NCBI RefSeq assembly: GCF_016775705.1
Contig: NZ_CP068760.1
Location: 3,906,001-3,970,000, forward strand
Source: Chryseobacterium cucumeris
Lineage (GTDB): Bacteria; Bacteroidota; Bacteroidia; Flavobacteriales; Weeksellaceae
Length of the DNA stretch: 64,000 nt
Reading direction: 5' to 3'
A program made the translations under genes and the position numbers. Position 1 is the first letter of the stretch; each line of letters begins with the position of its first letter. A model generated the notes under the pieces. It saw nothing but the letters and a program-made list of their open reading frames with translations. It ran no database searches and was not told where the DNA came from. This document shows positions 52,566 to 61,352 of this stretch, in pieces.

Positions 52566-54206
52566 ATGCTATCAAAAATAAATCCAACACAAACCAACAG
52601 CTGGAAAGCACTTGACGAACACTTCGGTGGAAATGACTTTGATCTTAGAACTCTCTTCCAATATAACCCGAACCGTTTTAACGAGTTTTCCCTGCAAAAG
52701 GACAACTATCTTTTTGATTATTCTAAAAACCTGATTGATTCCAGAACAAAAGATCTTCTGTTACAATTGGCAGAAGAAAGCCAGTTAAAAGATGCTATTT
52801 CCAGAATGTTCTCCGGAGATAAAATCAATGAAACTGAAGGAAGAGCTGTTCTTCACACCGCATTAAGAGATTTTTCAGACCGTGAAATTCTGGTGGATGG
52901 AGAAAATATCAAGCCACAGATTAAAAGAGTTCTTGAGCATATGAAATCTTTTTCTGAGAAAATTATTTCAGGAGAACATAAAGGTTTTAGTGGAAAAGAG
53001 ATCACAGATGTAGTCAACATCGGGATTGGAGGATCGGATTTGGGTCCTGTAATGGTTTGTTCGGCTTTAAAGCATTTTAAAACAAGATTAAACGCTCACT
53101 TTGTTTCCAACGTGGACGGAAATCATATTGCAGAAGTAGTAAAAGATTTAAATCCTGAAACTACTTTATTCATCATTGCTTCCAAGACTTTTACAACTCA
53201 GGAAACAATGACGAATGCCAATTCAGCTAAAGATTGGTTCCTGAAAGCAGGAAAACAGGAAGATGTCGCGAAGCATTTTGTGGCTTTATCTACTAATATT
53301 GAGGAAGTTAAAAAGTTCGGAATCGCAGAGGAAAATATTTTTGAGTTCTGGGACTGGGTAGGCGGAAGATATTCTCTTTGGAGCGCAATCGGATTAAGTA
53401 TTGTACTTTCTGTAGGATATGAAAACTTCGAGCAGCTTTTAAGAGGTGCTTTTGATACGGACCAGCACTTCCAGACTGCCGAATTCTCTGAAAATGTTCC
53501 TGTTTTAATGGGACTTCTGGGAATCTGGTACCGTAATTTCTATGCAGCAACTACTTATGCCATCTTACCTTATTCTCAATATCTGGACAGATTCGCTGCG
53601 TATCTTCAGCAGGGAGATATGGAAAGTAACGGAAAGTGTGTAGACAGAAACGGTGAATTCGTAGAATATGAAACGGGGCCTATTATTTGGGGAGAACCGG
53701 GAACAAACGGCCAACACGCATTTTATCAGTTAATCCACCAGGGAACAGAATTGATTCCTGCAGATTTTATTGCCTATGCAAAAAGCCCGAACCATGTTTC
53801 TGATCACCAAGATAAATTATTAGCGAACTTTTTTGCTCAGACTGAGGCACTTGCCTTCGGAAAACTGGAAGAAGAAGTGGAAGAAGAGCTTAGAAATTCC
53901 GGAAAATCTGATGAAGAAATAGACAGGCTGATCAATTTCAAAGTCTTCCATGGAAACACCCCAACTAACTCCATATTATTCAAAGAATTAACTCCTTTCT
54001 CATTAGGTCAATTGATCGCCCTTTACGAACACAAAATTTTCGTTCAGGGTGTCATCTGGAATATTTTCAGTTTTGACCAGTTTGGAGTGGAATTAGGAAA
54101 AGTATTAGCCAATAAAATCCTTCCTGAGCTTGAAAACAATGAAGCAATAAGCTCTCATGACAGCTCTACCAACGGATTGATCAATTACTATAAAGAAAAT
54201 AAATAG
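52566..54206 (+). CDS. pgi: glucose-6-phosphate isomerase
   Basis: Pgi interconverts glucose 6-phosphate and fructose 6-phosphate. The 546-residue length is that of the classical family. Signatures present are DVVNIGIGGSDLGPVMVC near residue 152, the FEFWDWVGGRYSLWSAIG block near 260 and GEPGTNGQHAFYQLIHQG near 376. The final part contains LGQLIALYEHKIFVQG. It is a cytoplasmic enzyme of glycolysis and gluconeogenesis. folD follows 47 bases later. Confidence 0.97.
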   Translation: MLSKINPTQTNSWKALDEHFGGNDFDLRTLFQYNPNRFNEFSLQKDNYLFDYSKNLIDSRTKDLLLQLAEESQLKDAISRMFSGDKINETEGRAVLHTALRDFSDREILVDGENIKPQIKRVLEHMKSFSEKIISGEHKGFSGKEITDVVNIGIGGSDLGPVMVCSALKHFKTRLNAHFVSNVDGNHIAEVVKDLNPETTLFIIASKTFTTQETMTNANSAKDWFLKAGKQEDVAKHFVALSTNIEEVKKFGIAEENIFEFWDWVGGRYSLWSAIGLSIVLSVGYENFEQLLRGAFDTDQHFQTAEFSENVPVLMGLLGIWYRNFYAATTYAILPYSQYLDRFAAYLQQGDMESNGKCVDRNGEFVEYETGPIIWGEPGTNGQHAFYQLIHQGTELIPADFIAYAKSPNHVSDHQDKLLANFFAQTEALAFGKLEEEVEEELRNSGKSDEEIDRLINFKVFHGNTPTNSILFKELTPFSLGQLIALYEHKIFVQGVIWNIFSFDQFGVELGKVLANKILPELENNEAISSHDSSTNGLINYYKENK

Positions 54207-54253
54207 TAAGTAAAAAGAAAGTAAAAGTAAATCTATAAAGTAAAAAAGTAAAA

Positions 54254-55138
54254 ATGGCAGAAATTCTTGACGGACTTAAAGTATCCAAGGAAATTAAAGC
54301 AGAGATCAAGGTTGAAGTAGAAAAGATTCTCGCAAGCAAAAGAAGAGCTCCGCATTTGGTGGCTATTCTTGTAGGAAATAATGGAGCTAGCAAGGCCTAT
54401 GTAAACTCTAAAGTAAAAGACTGTGAGGAAGTAGGATTTCAATCCAGCTTAATTAAATTTCCAAGCACTGTTTCTGAATCTGAACTATTGGAAAAAATTG
54501 ACGAGCTTAATAAGTCTAAAGCAGTAGACGGATTTATCGTTCAGCTGCCTTTACCGGATCAGATTGATCAGGAAAAAATCATCAATGCTATTGACCCTAG
54601 AAAAGACGTGGATGGTTTCCACCCGGAAAACTTTGGAAAAATGGCTCTTGAAATGGATACTTTCTTGCCGGCAACTCCTTTCGGAATTTTAACATTATTG
54701 GAAAGATATAATATTGAAACGAAAGGAAAAGACTGTGTCATTATCGGAAGAAGTAAAATTGTAGGAAGACCAATGAGTATTTTGATGGGAAGAAAAGATT
54801 TCCCTGGAAACTCTACTGTTACCCTTACGCACTCATACACGAAAGACATCGAAGAATATACAAGAAAAGCAGACATCGTCATTACCGCTTTGGGAGATCC
54901 ACATTTCTTAAAAGGAGATATGATCAAGGAAGGAGCAGTAATTGTTGACGTGGGTATTACAAGAGTAGATAATGACTCTCCAAAAGGATATTATCTTGCA
55001 GGTGATGTGGATTTTGACAGCTGTGCTGCCAAAGCAAGCTGGATCACTCCGGTACCTGGAGGAGTAGGCCCAATGACAAGAGCGATGCTGATGAAAAACA
55101 CCATCATTGCTTACAAAACTTCGGTCTATAACGACTAA
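54254..55138 (+). CDS. folD: methylenetetrahydrofolate dehydrogenase / cyclohydrolase FolD
   Basis: FolD makes 10-formyl-tetrahydrofolate from the methylene form. The 294-residue protein has the N-terminal catalytic region with the lysine expected in AYVNSKVKDCEEVGF (near residue 55), DGFIVQLPLP near 95, the NADP loop CVIIGRSKIVGRPMS near 160-174, and PGGVGPMTRAML near 266. The length is usual. QueE follows with an ATG 7 bases after its stop, so they are likely cotranscribed. Confidence 0.97.
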   Translation: MAEILDGLKVSKEIKAEIKVEVEKILASKRRAPHLVAILVGNNGASKAYVNSKVKDCEEVGFQSSLIKFPSTVSESELLEKIDELNKSKAVDGFIVQLPLPDQIDQEKIINAIDPRKDVDGFHPENFGKMALEMDTFLPATPFGILTLLERYNIETKGKDCVIIGRSKIVGRPMSILMGRKDFPGNSTVTLTHSYTKDIEEYTRKADIVITALGDPHFLKGDMIKEGAVIVDVGITRVDNDSPKGYYLAGDVDFDSCAAKASWITPVPGGVGPMTRAMLMKNTIIAYKTSVYND

Positions 55139-55145
55139 TTTTAAA

Positions 55146-55775
55146 ATGAATAAAGAAGAAGATATTTTATTAAAAGAAGGTAAAATGCTCCCTGTGATGG
55201 AGCATTTTTACACTTTACAGGGAGAAGGAGCACATACCGGAAAAGCCGCATACTTTATCAGGCTGGGAGGTTGTGATGTTGGATGTCACTGGTGTGATGT
55301 AAAAGAAAGCTGGGATCCGGAACTCCACCCTTTGATGAATGCAGAAGAAATTGCAGAAACAGCTGCCAGACACTGTAAAACAATTGTATTGACCGGCGGT
55401 GAACCTTTAATGTGGAATTTAGATATCCTGACCTCCAAACTGAAAGAATTGGGATGTACAGTGCACATCGAAACGTCAGGAGCGTATCCTATGAGCGGGC
55501 AACTGGACTGGATTACTCTCTCCCCTAAGAAAACAGGACTTCCTAAGGAAGAGATCTATCAAAAGGCCAATGAGCTTAAAGTCATTATTTTCAATCAGCA
55601 TGATTTTACTTTTGCTCAGGAACAGGCTGCAAAAGTTTCCGAAAACTGTAAACTTTATCTTCAGAGTGAATGGAGCAAAAGAAACGACATGTATCCTAAG
55701 ATCACAGATTTCATTCTGGAAAACCCTGAGTGGCAGGCTTCTGTTCAGACTCACAAATATCTGAATATCCCGTAA
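55146..55775 (+). CDS. queE: 7-carboxy-7-deazaguanine synthase QueE
   Basis: QueE is a radical SAM enzyme that makes CDG, an intermediate in queuosine and 7-deazaguanine synthesis. From the ATG at 55146 the protein has 209 residues. The cluster motif CX3CX2C is at Cys43, Cys47 and Cys50 (CDVGCHWCD), preceded by FYTLQGEGAHTG, which is characteristic of the family. LTGGEPLMW binds SAM. An upstream in-frame start would overlap folD and is less likely. Confidence 0.95.
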   Translation: MNKEEDILLKEGKMLPVMEHFYTLQGEGAHTGKAAYFIRLGGCDVGCHWCDVKESWDPELHPLMNAEEIAETAARHCKTIVLTGGEPLMWNLDILTSKLKELGCTVHIETSGAYPMSGQLDWITLSPKKTGLPKEEIYQKANELKVIIFNQHDFTFAQEQAAKVSENCKLYLQSEWSKRNDMYPKITDFILENPEWQASVQTHKYLNIP

Positions 55776-55818
55776 AAAAGTGTAAATTAGCCGTGCTTAT
55801 CCGCTATAATACCGATAG

Positions 55819-57189
55819 ATGCAGAGAATTCGATACTCTAGATACCTGAAATCAATCATTATGTTGCTTGACCTCATGGTTATTGCATCTGTCTTCATAT
55901 TCTTTTTTATAAGCAGAAACGAAAGTTTAAAATACAATAAAGAAACCTGGTACCAGAATAGTTTTTCTCTCATTCTGTTGTTTTTGTTCTGGGTGCTCCT
56001 TAGCGGTAGGACAAAAATATACAATATCCCGAGAAACCTTACTTATACCCTGTTTCTTGAACGGCTTTTAATCCATTTCCTGTTTTTTATACTGGGAGTG
56101 CTGCTTATAGGAAAGGTAAGTAAAAATGTGTTTTTCAATTCGGATATCTACTGGCTTTCCCTTTACCTTTTTATTGCCATCTTTCTTGCAAAATCATTAG
56201 TATATTTTGCGATCAAATATTTACGGTCTCTTGGTGCCAATTACAGGAATGTCATGTTTTTAGGAGACAGCCATTCCACAGAAATTTTGAAGAATATCTT
56301 TACAGACCGTAAAGATTATGGATACAGAATATTTGAGTACGAACATACCGGGGTGAAGATCAATGAGCTGGTAGATTTCTGGAAAAAGAACGGAATCCAC
56401 ACCTTGTTTTTATCTATGGAAAACTCCTATGACGAAGCGATGGAAAATGAAATTTTCAGACTGGCCGAAGATCATAAGATTCACATTTCACTGATTCCAA
56501 GTATCACCCAAAGTGATTTTTTCCTTTATGACCTTGGATATATACAGACCCAGCCGGTACTTAATCAGGCCAGGTACCCGTTAGATTATTATTCTAATTT
56601 CCTGATGAAAAGGACATTTGATATTTTCTTTTCTGTTATTATATTGGTCTTCATATGCTCATGGGTATTTCCAATCATTGCGATTTTAATCAAAACAACT
56701 TCCAAAGGACCTGTTTTTTTCTTTCAGAAAAGATATGGCTTTCATGAGGAGGTTTTTAGTTGCATTAAATTCAGAACAATGGTTGTGAATGATGAATCTA
56801 CCACCAAAACCACCTCAGTAAATGATTCCAGGATCACCAGAGTGGGGAAATTTTTAAGAAAAACAAGCCTTGATGAACTTCCTCAATTCATCAATGTGCT
56901 GAGAGGAGAAATGTCTGTGGTAGGCCCGCGTCCTCACATGCTGGCTGTCGACAATTATTACAAACCTAAAATCGGAAGATACAGCCTGAGAAGTATGGTA
57001 AGTCCTGGTATTACCGGATTAGCACAGGTGAACGGACTGCGGGGTGACTTCGGAGATGTGGAAGTAGAAATGAAAAAAAGAGTTCTGGCCGATGCTTTCT
57101 ATGTAAGAAACTGGAGCTTTGCCCTGGATCTGGTCGTTATTTTAAAAACCGTTCTATTGATTATTGGAGGAGATAAAAATGCAAAATAA
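55819..57189 (+). CDS. polyprenyl-phosphate sugar phosphotransferase (WcaJ/PssY-like)
   Basis: The enzyme starts glycan synthesis by putting a sugar phosphate on undecaprenyl phosphate. The 456-residue protein has four N-terminal membrane helices (residues 10-125), a CoA-binding-like linker domain (about 140-255), a fifth hydrophobic segment near 275 and the bacterial sugar transferase domain (about 270-450). The latter shows KFRTMVVND, RKTSLDELPQFINVL and MSVVGPRPHM. It is a plausible first step for the glycan assembled by the flippase block at 33-36 kb, though the genes are not adjacent. Confidence 0.93.
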   Translation: MQRIRYSRYLKSIIMLLDLMVIASVFIFFFISRNESLKYNKETWYQNSFSLILLFLFWVLLSGRTKIYNIPRNLTYTLFLERLLIHFLFFILGVLLIGKVSKNVFFNSDIYWLSLYLFIAIFLAKSLVYFAIKYLRSLGANYRNVMFLGDSHSTEILKNIFTDRKDYGYRIFEYEHTGVKINELVDFWKKNGIHTLFLSMENSYDEAMENEIFRLAEDHKIHISLIPSITQSDFFLYDLGYIQTQPVLNQARYPLDYYSNFLMKRTFDIFFSVIILVFICSWVFPIIAILIKTTSKGPVFFFQKRYGFHEEVFSCIKFRTMVVNDESTTKTTSVNDSRITRVGKFLRKTSLDELPQFINVLRGEMSVVGPRPHMLAVDNYYKPKIGRYSLRSMVSPGITGLAQVNGLRGDFGDVEVEMKKRVLADAFYVRNWSFALDLVVILKTVLLIIGGDKNAK

Positions 57190-57291
57190 AGAACGGGATA
57201 AGATTATATTGAAATAATTTTAACACAAAACCAGGCTTTGGTCTTATTCTTGACTGTAGCCCAATTAAATAAAAAAGTCTAATTTAGCAGT

Positions 57292-58044
57292 ATGTTAAAA
57301 AAGTTTTTCACAGCAATAGGGGAATATATAATCCTCTTGGGAAAATCCCTGCAGAAACCTCAGAAAATGAGGGTTTTCTGGAAGCTGTTCATGAGAGAAA
57401 TTAATGATTTGGGAGTAAATTCTTTCGGGCTTGTAGTCTTCACTTCTATTTTCGTGGGGGCTGTAGTTGCTATTCAGATGTTCAACAACTTTGATGCTTC
57501 TTCTTTTCCTATTCCTACTTCATTTGTAGGATACGCTACAAAGGCTGTATTGGTTCTGGAATTTTCGCCAACCATTATCAGTCTGATTCTTGCGGGTAAA
57601 GTAGGGTCTTATATTGCATCCAGTATTGGAACAATGAGGGTTTCCGAACAGATTGATGCTCTGGATATCATGGGAGTAAACTCTCCGAATTTTCTGATTT
57701 TCCCTAAAATTGTTGCCTGTGTTCTCTTTAACCCTCTTCTTATTGCTATCAGTATAGTATTTGGTATCGGCGGAGGATATATTGCCGGAATTCTGACCGG
57801 AAACTGGACCGAGAACGATTATATAGTGGGAATCCAAATGTATATGCCCAATCTGTTTATCTATTATGCATTTATCAAAACAACTGTTTTTGCCTTCATC
57901 ATTGCCACAGTACCTTCTTATTTCGGATATAACGTAAAAGGAGGATCATTGGAAGTAGGTAGAGCCAGTACACAGGCGGTAGTATGGACAATGGTATTCA
58001 TTATCATTTCCGAATTAATTTTAACCCAATTAATATTAAGCTGA
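57292..58044 (+). CDS. mlaE: MlaE-family ABC transporter permease
   Basis: MlaE is the inner-membrane permease of the phospholipid transport system. The 250-residue protein has about five or six membrane helices and the family segments GAVVAIQMFNNF near residue 62, VLEFSPTIISLILAGKVGSYIAS in the middle (about 87-109), and EQIDALDIMGVN (about 119-130). The ATPase gene starts in its stop codon (TGATG). Together they match MlaD at 39.8-40.7 kb. Confidence 0.94.
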   Translation: MLKKFFTAIGEYIILLGKSLQKPQKMRVFWKLFMREINDLGVNSFGLVVFTSIFVGAVVAIQMFNNFDASSFPIPTSFVGYATKAVLVLEFSPTIISLILAGKVGSYIASSIGTMRVSEQIDALDIMGVNSPNFLIFPKIVACVLFNPLLIAISIVFGIGGGYIAGILTGNWTENDYIVGIQMYMPNLFIYYAFIKTTVFAFIIATVPSYFGYNVKGGSLEVGRASTQAVVWTMVFIIISELILTQLILS

Positions 58045-58859
58045 TGATTGAGGTAAAAGATCTTAAGAAAAGTTTTGGAGATGTTGAAGTATTGAAGGGA
58101 ATTTCAACTTCATTTGATAAAGGAAAGGTAAACCTGATTATTGGACAGAGTGGTTCAGGAAAAACTGTGTTTTTAAAAAGTTTACTGAATGTATATATGC
58201 CTTCATCAGGAGAAATTCTGTTTGATGGAAAAGATATCAATACGATGACCAGAGATGAAAAACAGCATCTCCGTTCAGAAATCGGGACCGTCTTTCAGGG
58301 AAGCGCATTATTTGACTCTTTAACTGTTGAAGAAAACATTATGTTTCCTCTTGACATGTTTACCAATCTTACCTACAGAGAAAAAAAGAAAAGGGTTTTT
58401 GAAGTAATAGGAAGAGTACACCTTGATAAAGCTGAAAAGAAATATCCTTCTGAAATTTCAGGGGGAATGCAGAAAAGGGTTGCTATTGCGAGAGCAATTG
58501 TAAACAATCCCAAATATTTGTTCTGTGATGAACCCAATTCGGGACTTGATCCCTATACATCAAAAGTAATAGATGATCTTCTTTACGAGATCACAAAGGA
58601 ATACAATACCACAACCATTGTCAATACCCACGATATGAACTCTGTAATGACGATTGGCGAGAAAATTGTATACCTAAGACTGGGAATCAAAGAATGGGAA
58701 GGCAACAAAGACATTCTGATTACTGCAGGCAATAAAAACCTGATTGACTTCGTTTATTCTTCAGAACTGTTTAAAGAGCTGAGAGAATATTTACTTGAGA
58801 ATAATAAAACGATTGAAACGACAAATACAAAAATAGACGATAATGAAAAAGGTACTTAG
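58044..58859 (+). CDS. mlaF: MlaF-family ABC transporter ATPase
   Basis: MlaF powers phospholipid transport. The ATG at 58044 overlaps the MlaE stop by one base and gives 271 residues. Walker A is GQSGSGKT at residues 34-41. The signature is SGGMQKRVAIARA, and Walker B is FCDEPNSGLD with the usual MlaF/Ttg2A variant NSGLDP. A longer reading from 57984 would be an overlap artefact. The beta-barrel gene downstream overlaps its end by 17 bases. Confidence 0.95.
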   Translation: MIEVKDLKKSFGDVEVLKGISTSFDKGKVNLIIGQSGSGKTVFLKSLLNVYMPSSGEILFDGKDINTMTRDEKQHLRSEIGTVFQGSALFDSLTVEENIMFPLDMFTNLTYREKKKRVFEVIGRVHLDKAEKKYPSEISGGMQKRVAIARAIVNNPKYLFCDEPNSGLDPYTSKVIDDLLYEITKEYNTTTIVNTHDMNSVMTIGEKIVYLRLGIKEWEGNKDILITAGNKNLIDFVYSSELFKELREYLLENNKTIETTNTKIDDNEKGT

Positions 58860-59454
58860 TATAGCGTTATTAGGGTTTTCAATGTGGGCATCTGCACAGA
58901 TTTCACTGGCAGGTAAAGCCAACTTAATTTTTCCGACAGGCTCTCCTTCATGGTCCAATATCAAAGGAACAGTGAATGATGCAATTGAAGGAACAGGTAA
59001 AAATAATGTAGGTTTCAACGTTGGGCTTTCATTAAAAGTAGGTCTTCCTACTTCATTGTTTGTGATGCCTGAAATCTATTACACTCACTTCAAAAATGAG
59101 TTTACAACAGAGAACACTACTTTTGATGTAAAAAGCAACCGTATCGATGTTCCGGTTCTTTTAGGATATAACCTTTTAGGGAATATGCTGGGCGTTTTTG
59201 TAGGACCTGTAGGAAGTTTTAACTTAAATAAAGACAATACTTACAACGATTTCAAAGAAAATGCTAAAAATGATTTTACTGTAGGATACCAGTTTGGTGC
59301 ACAGCTTGAAATCAAAAAACTTATTGTAAATGCAAGATATGAAGGTGCTTTCAGTAAAGACGAAAGAAATTTCATCAACAGAGTTTCCGGTACGGAAATC
59401 AGATATGATAACAGGCCTAATCTGTTTATGGTAGGTTTAGGATATAAATTCTAA
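58843..59454 (+). CDS. outer-membrane beta-barrel protein (porin-like), coupled to mlaF
   Basis: The 203-residue protein has a signal peptide (about residues 1-18, ending SAQ) and then alternating strands ending in LFMVGLGYKF, a C-terminal phenylalanine typical of outer-membrane proteins recognised by the BAM complex. The length and predicted eight or so strands fit the OmpX/OMP_b-brl type. It overlaps mlaF by 17 bases, so it is probably cotranslated with the lipid-transport genes. Confidence 0.85.
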   Translation: MKKVLSIALLGFSMWASAQISLAGKANLIFPTGSPSWSNIKGTVNDAIEGTGKNNVGFNVGLSLKVGLPTSLFVMPEIYYTHFKNEFTTENTTFDVKSNRIDVPVLLGYNLLGNMLGVFVGPVGSFNLNKDNTYNDFKENAKNDFTVGYQFGAQLEIKKLIVNARYEGAFSKDERNFINRVSGTEIRYDNRPNLFMVGLGYKF

Positions 59455-59478
59455 TTTAATATCGAAAATAACAACTTT

Positions 59479-59510
59479 AAACCCTCAAATTTAAATTTGA
59501 GGGTTTTTAT
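59479..59510. terminator. bidirectional terminator, 28-base perfect palindrome
   Basis: AAACCCTCAAATTT at 59479-59492 is exactly repeated in inverse at 59493-59506, with TT after it on the plus strand and a T-rich run on the minus strand. The stop codon of the minus-strand gene (59491-59493) lies inside it. Confidence 0.9.
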
Positions 59511-59802
59511 TTTGTGCTTCAAGCTCAGCCTGGCGTTTTGCAATTTCTGCCGCTTGTTTTTCAAGCTCTTCTTTGTCTTTCTGCAGCTGTTTGAATTCTT
59601 TTCTTTTCTGTTCCGCTTTGATAGCGCTTCCTTTACTTACATATCCTACCATTCCTCCAATGATAAGTCCTATACCTATTCCTGCCATTATTCCCATAAT
59701 GTGGGAAATTTTTATTTGTTCTACGGCAAAATCGGTTGTCAGATAGAAAAGTAATGCAGAAACTGCTAAAAGTATAAGTCCGGTAATTGATAAACTCTTC
59801 AT
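59491..59802 (-). CDS. small membrane protein with a C-terminal coiled coil
   Basis: The 103-residue protein has two membrane helices (residues 6-23 and 34-55, the second rich in glycine: GIMAGIGIGLIIGGMVGYV) and then a charged coiled coil (about 63-97, with QLQKDKEELEKQAAEIAKRQAE). I do not recognise the family. It is on the minus strand, convergent with the barrel gene, and shares its terminator. Its role is unknown. Confidence 0.72.
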   Translation of the reverse strand: MKSLSITGLILLAVSALLFYLTTDFAVEQIKISHIMGIMAGIGIGLIIGGMVGYVSKGSAIKAEQKRKEFKQLQKDKEELEKQAAEIAKRQAELEAQNKNPQI

Positions 59803-59824
59803 AATATTGTGTTTAGGTGTTTAT

Positions 59825-59867
59825 AAAAAAAGCCTTACCAAATTTACTAAAAATTTAATAAGGCTTT
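59825..59867 (-). terminator. terminator after the M48 protease gene
   Basis: AAAGCCTTA at 59829-59837 pairs with TAAGGCTTT at 59859-59867. On the minus strand it is followed by TTTTATAA, 21 bases past the stop. Confidence 0.8.
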
Positions 59868-59887
59868 ACTCAAGATTAAAATTTTCA

Positions 59888-60694
59888 TTATAATTTTCCT
59901 CCCGCAGCCTTATAATATTCTAAAGCTTTCGGAAGATCTTTATTGATATCTGAAATTCTTGTTTCCGGGCTTGGGTGGGTAGATAAGAATTCAGGCTGCC
60001 TTGCTCCCGAAGAAGCTGCTTCCATTCTGTTCCAGAAAGGAATGGCTGCTCTTGGGTCATATCCGGCCATAGACATCAGATAAAGTCCCATTTCATCTGC
60101 CTCAGATTCCTGCCCTCTTCCGTATTTCAGTAAAGCCACTTGCGATCCGATAGGATATACCTTCTGGAAAACACTGGCCCATTGCGCATTGGAGATGGTT
60201 CCTCCCAGGATTGCACCTCCGTACTGGGCTACCATTGCCTGAGAAATCCTTTCGTTTCCGTGGCCTGCCAATGCGTGGGAAACTTCATGTCCCATTACAA
60301 CGGCAAGTCCGTTATCGTCTTTTGTTACCGGCAATATTCCGGTATAAACTGCTACTTTACCGCCAGGCATACACCATGCGTTCAGCTCGTTGCTCTGCAA
60401 TAGATTAAACTCCCAGCTATAGTTGGCAAGATCCGCTGATCTTCCAATACTCTGATAATATCTTTCTGCTGCATTTTTGATTCTGTTTCCTACATTTACC
60501 ACTCTCTTTGCATCTGCCGTACCGGTAATCACTTTACCTTTAGACAATGTCGTTCTATATTCCTGTGAAGACATTGTTAAAATTTCCGAATTGTTGGCCA
60601 GTTGTAAAGAAGATCTTCCTGTAATCGGATTTGTAGTACAGGCAACAGCCGACAGAGCAATAGCTCCCATTCCTAATAGATGTGTAACTTTCAT
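59888..60694 (-). CDS. M48-family metalloprotease lipoprotein
   Basis: The 268-residue protein has a lipoprotein signal ending SAVAC with Cys19. The zinc motif HEVSH (His136, Glu137, His140) is in VMGHEVSHALAGHGNER, and the third ligand is expected in ESEADEMGLYLM near residue 195. It is of the LoiP/YggG/BepA-like type that degrades or repairs outer-membrane proteins in the periplasm, without TPR repeats. It has its own terminator and is divergent from the DUF4251 lipoprotein. Confidence 0.93.
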   Translation of the reverse strand: MKVTHLLGMGAIALSAVACTTNPITGRSSLQLANNSEILTMSSQEYRTTLSKGKVITGTADAKRVVNVGNRIKNAAERYYQSIGRSADLANYSWEFNLLQSNELNAWCMPGGKVAVYTGILPVTKDDNGLAVVMGHEVSHALAGHGNERISQAMVAQYGGAILGGTISNAQWASVFQKVYPIGSQVALLKYGRGQESEADEMGLYLMSMAGYDPRAAIPFWNRMEAASSGARQPEFLSTHPSPETRISDINKDLPKALEYYKAAGGKL

Positions 60695-60799
60695 AGTTTG
60701 AGTGTTAATAATTCAACCTTAACAATTTTTATTCCAAAATATTTCTTAAAGAAAATATTTGCATACATTTTGCTGTTTAAAATTAATAATTATCTCATT

Positions 60800-61348
60800 A
60801 TGAAAAAGTATATTTCTTTACTGATGATTTTTGGATTCCTGTTCTTATTTCAGAGCTGTGCATCACAAGGTTCATTAGATTCGAAAACAGTGGATACTTT
60901 AGTAAATTCCCAGGAGTTTACCTTCTATGCACAACGAGCCAATCCTACCAATTATGATGTTATCAATGTCATGAACTCTATGCCCAATGCTACTGCAACG
61001 AGAATGCTTAATCTGAATGGAGATTATACCATTGATGTAAGTAAAAATACACTGGATGTGGTACTGCCTTATTTTGGAAGGCTTTTCAATCCAACTTACG
61101 GAAGTACAAGTGATAACAGCTACAGATTTACCTCAAAAGATTTTACGGTAACTAAAACTCAGAATAAAAAGGGAACCTGGACTTTAAAATTCAAGCCTAA
61201 AGATGCAAGAAATGTAGATGAAGTGAATATAGAAATTTTTAAAAATGGTAAAGCCTTCGTATCGATGAGAAGCAGCGACAGGCAGCCCATTACTTATGAC
61301 GGATATATTTCAAAAACTGAAGTAAAACAGGAAAAAGAGAAGCTTTAA
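60800..61348 (+). CDS. DUF4251-like lipoprotein
   Basis: The ATG at 60800 gives 182 residues with a lipoprotein signal, MKKYISLLMIFGFLFLFQSC (in two parts), with Cys20. The body resembles DUF4251: residues FYAQRANPTNYDVINVMNS, then YTIDVSKNTLDVVLPYFGR, and RFTSKDFTVTKTQNKKGTW further on. The function of this Bacteroidota family is unknown. A longer frame from 60680 lacks a signal and is less likely. It is convergent with meaB, 4 bases away, with no clear terminator between. Confidence 0.82.
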   Translation: MKKYISLLMIFGFLFLFQSCASQGSLDSKTVDTLVNSQEFTFYAQRANPTNYDVINVMNSMPNATATRMLNLNGDYTIDVSKNTLDVVLPYFGRLFNPTYGSTSDNSYRFTSKDFTVTKTQNKKGTWTLKFKPKDARNVDEVNIEIFKNGKAFVSMRSSDRQPITYDGYISKTEVKQEKEKL

Positions 61349-61352
61349 TCCT

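Noticed and set aside
57984..58043. Extended N-terminus of MlaF
   Set aside because: The extra 20 residues overlap mlaE in another frame; the start at 58044 fits the family and the TGATG coupling.
60680..60799. 40-residue extension of the DUF4251 lipoprotein
   Set aside because: It would place the lipoprotein signal inside the chain and overlaps the divergent M48 gene start.
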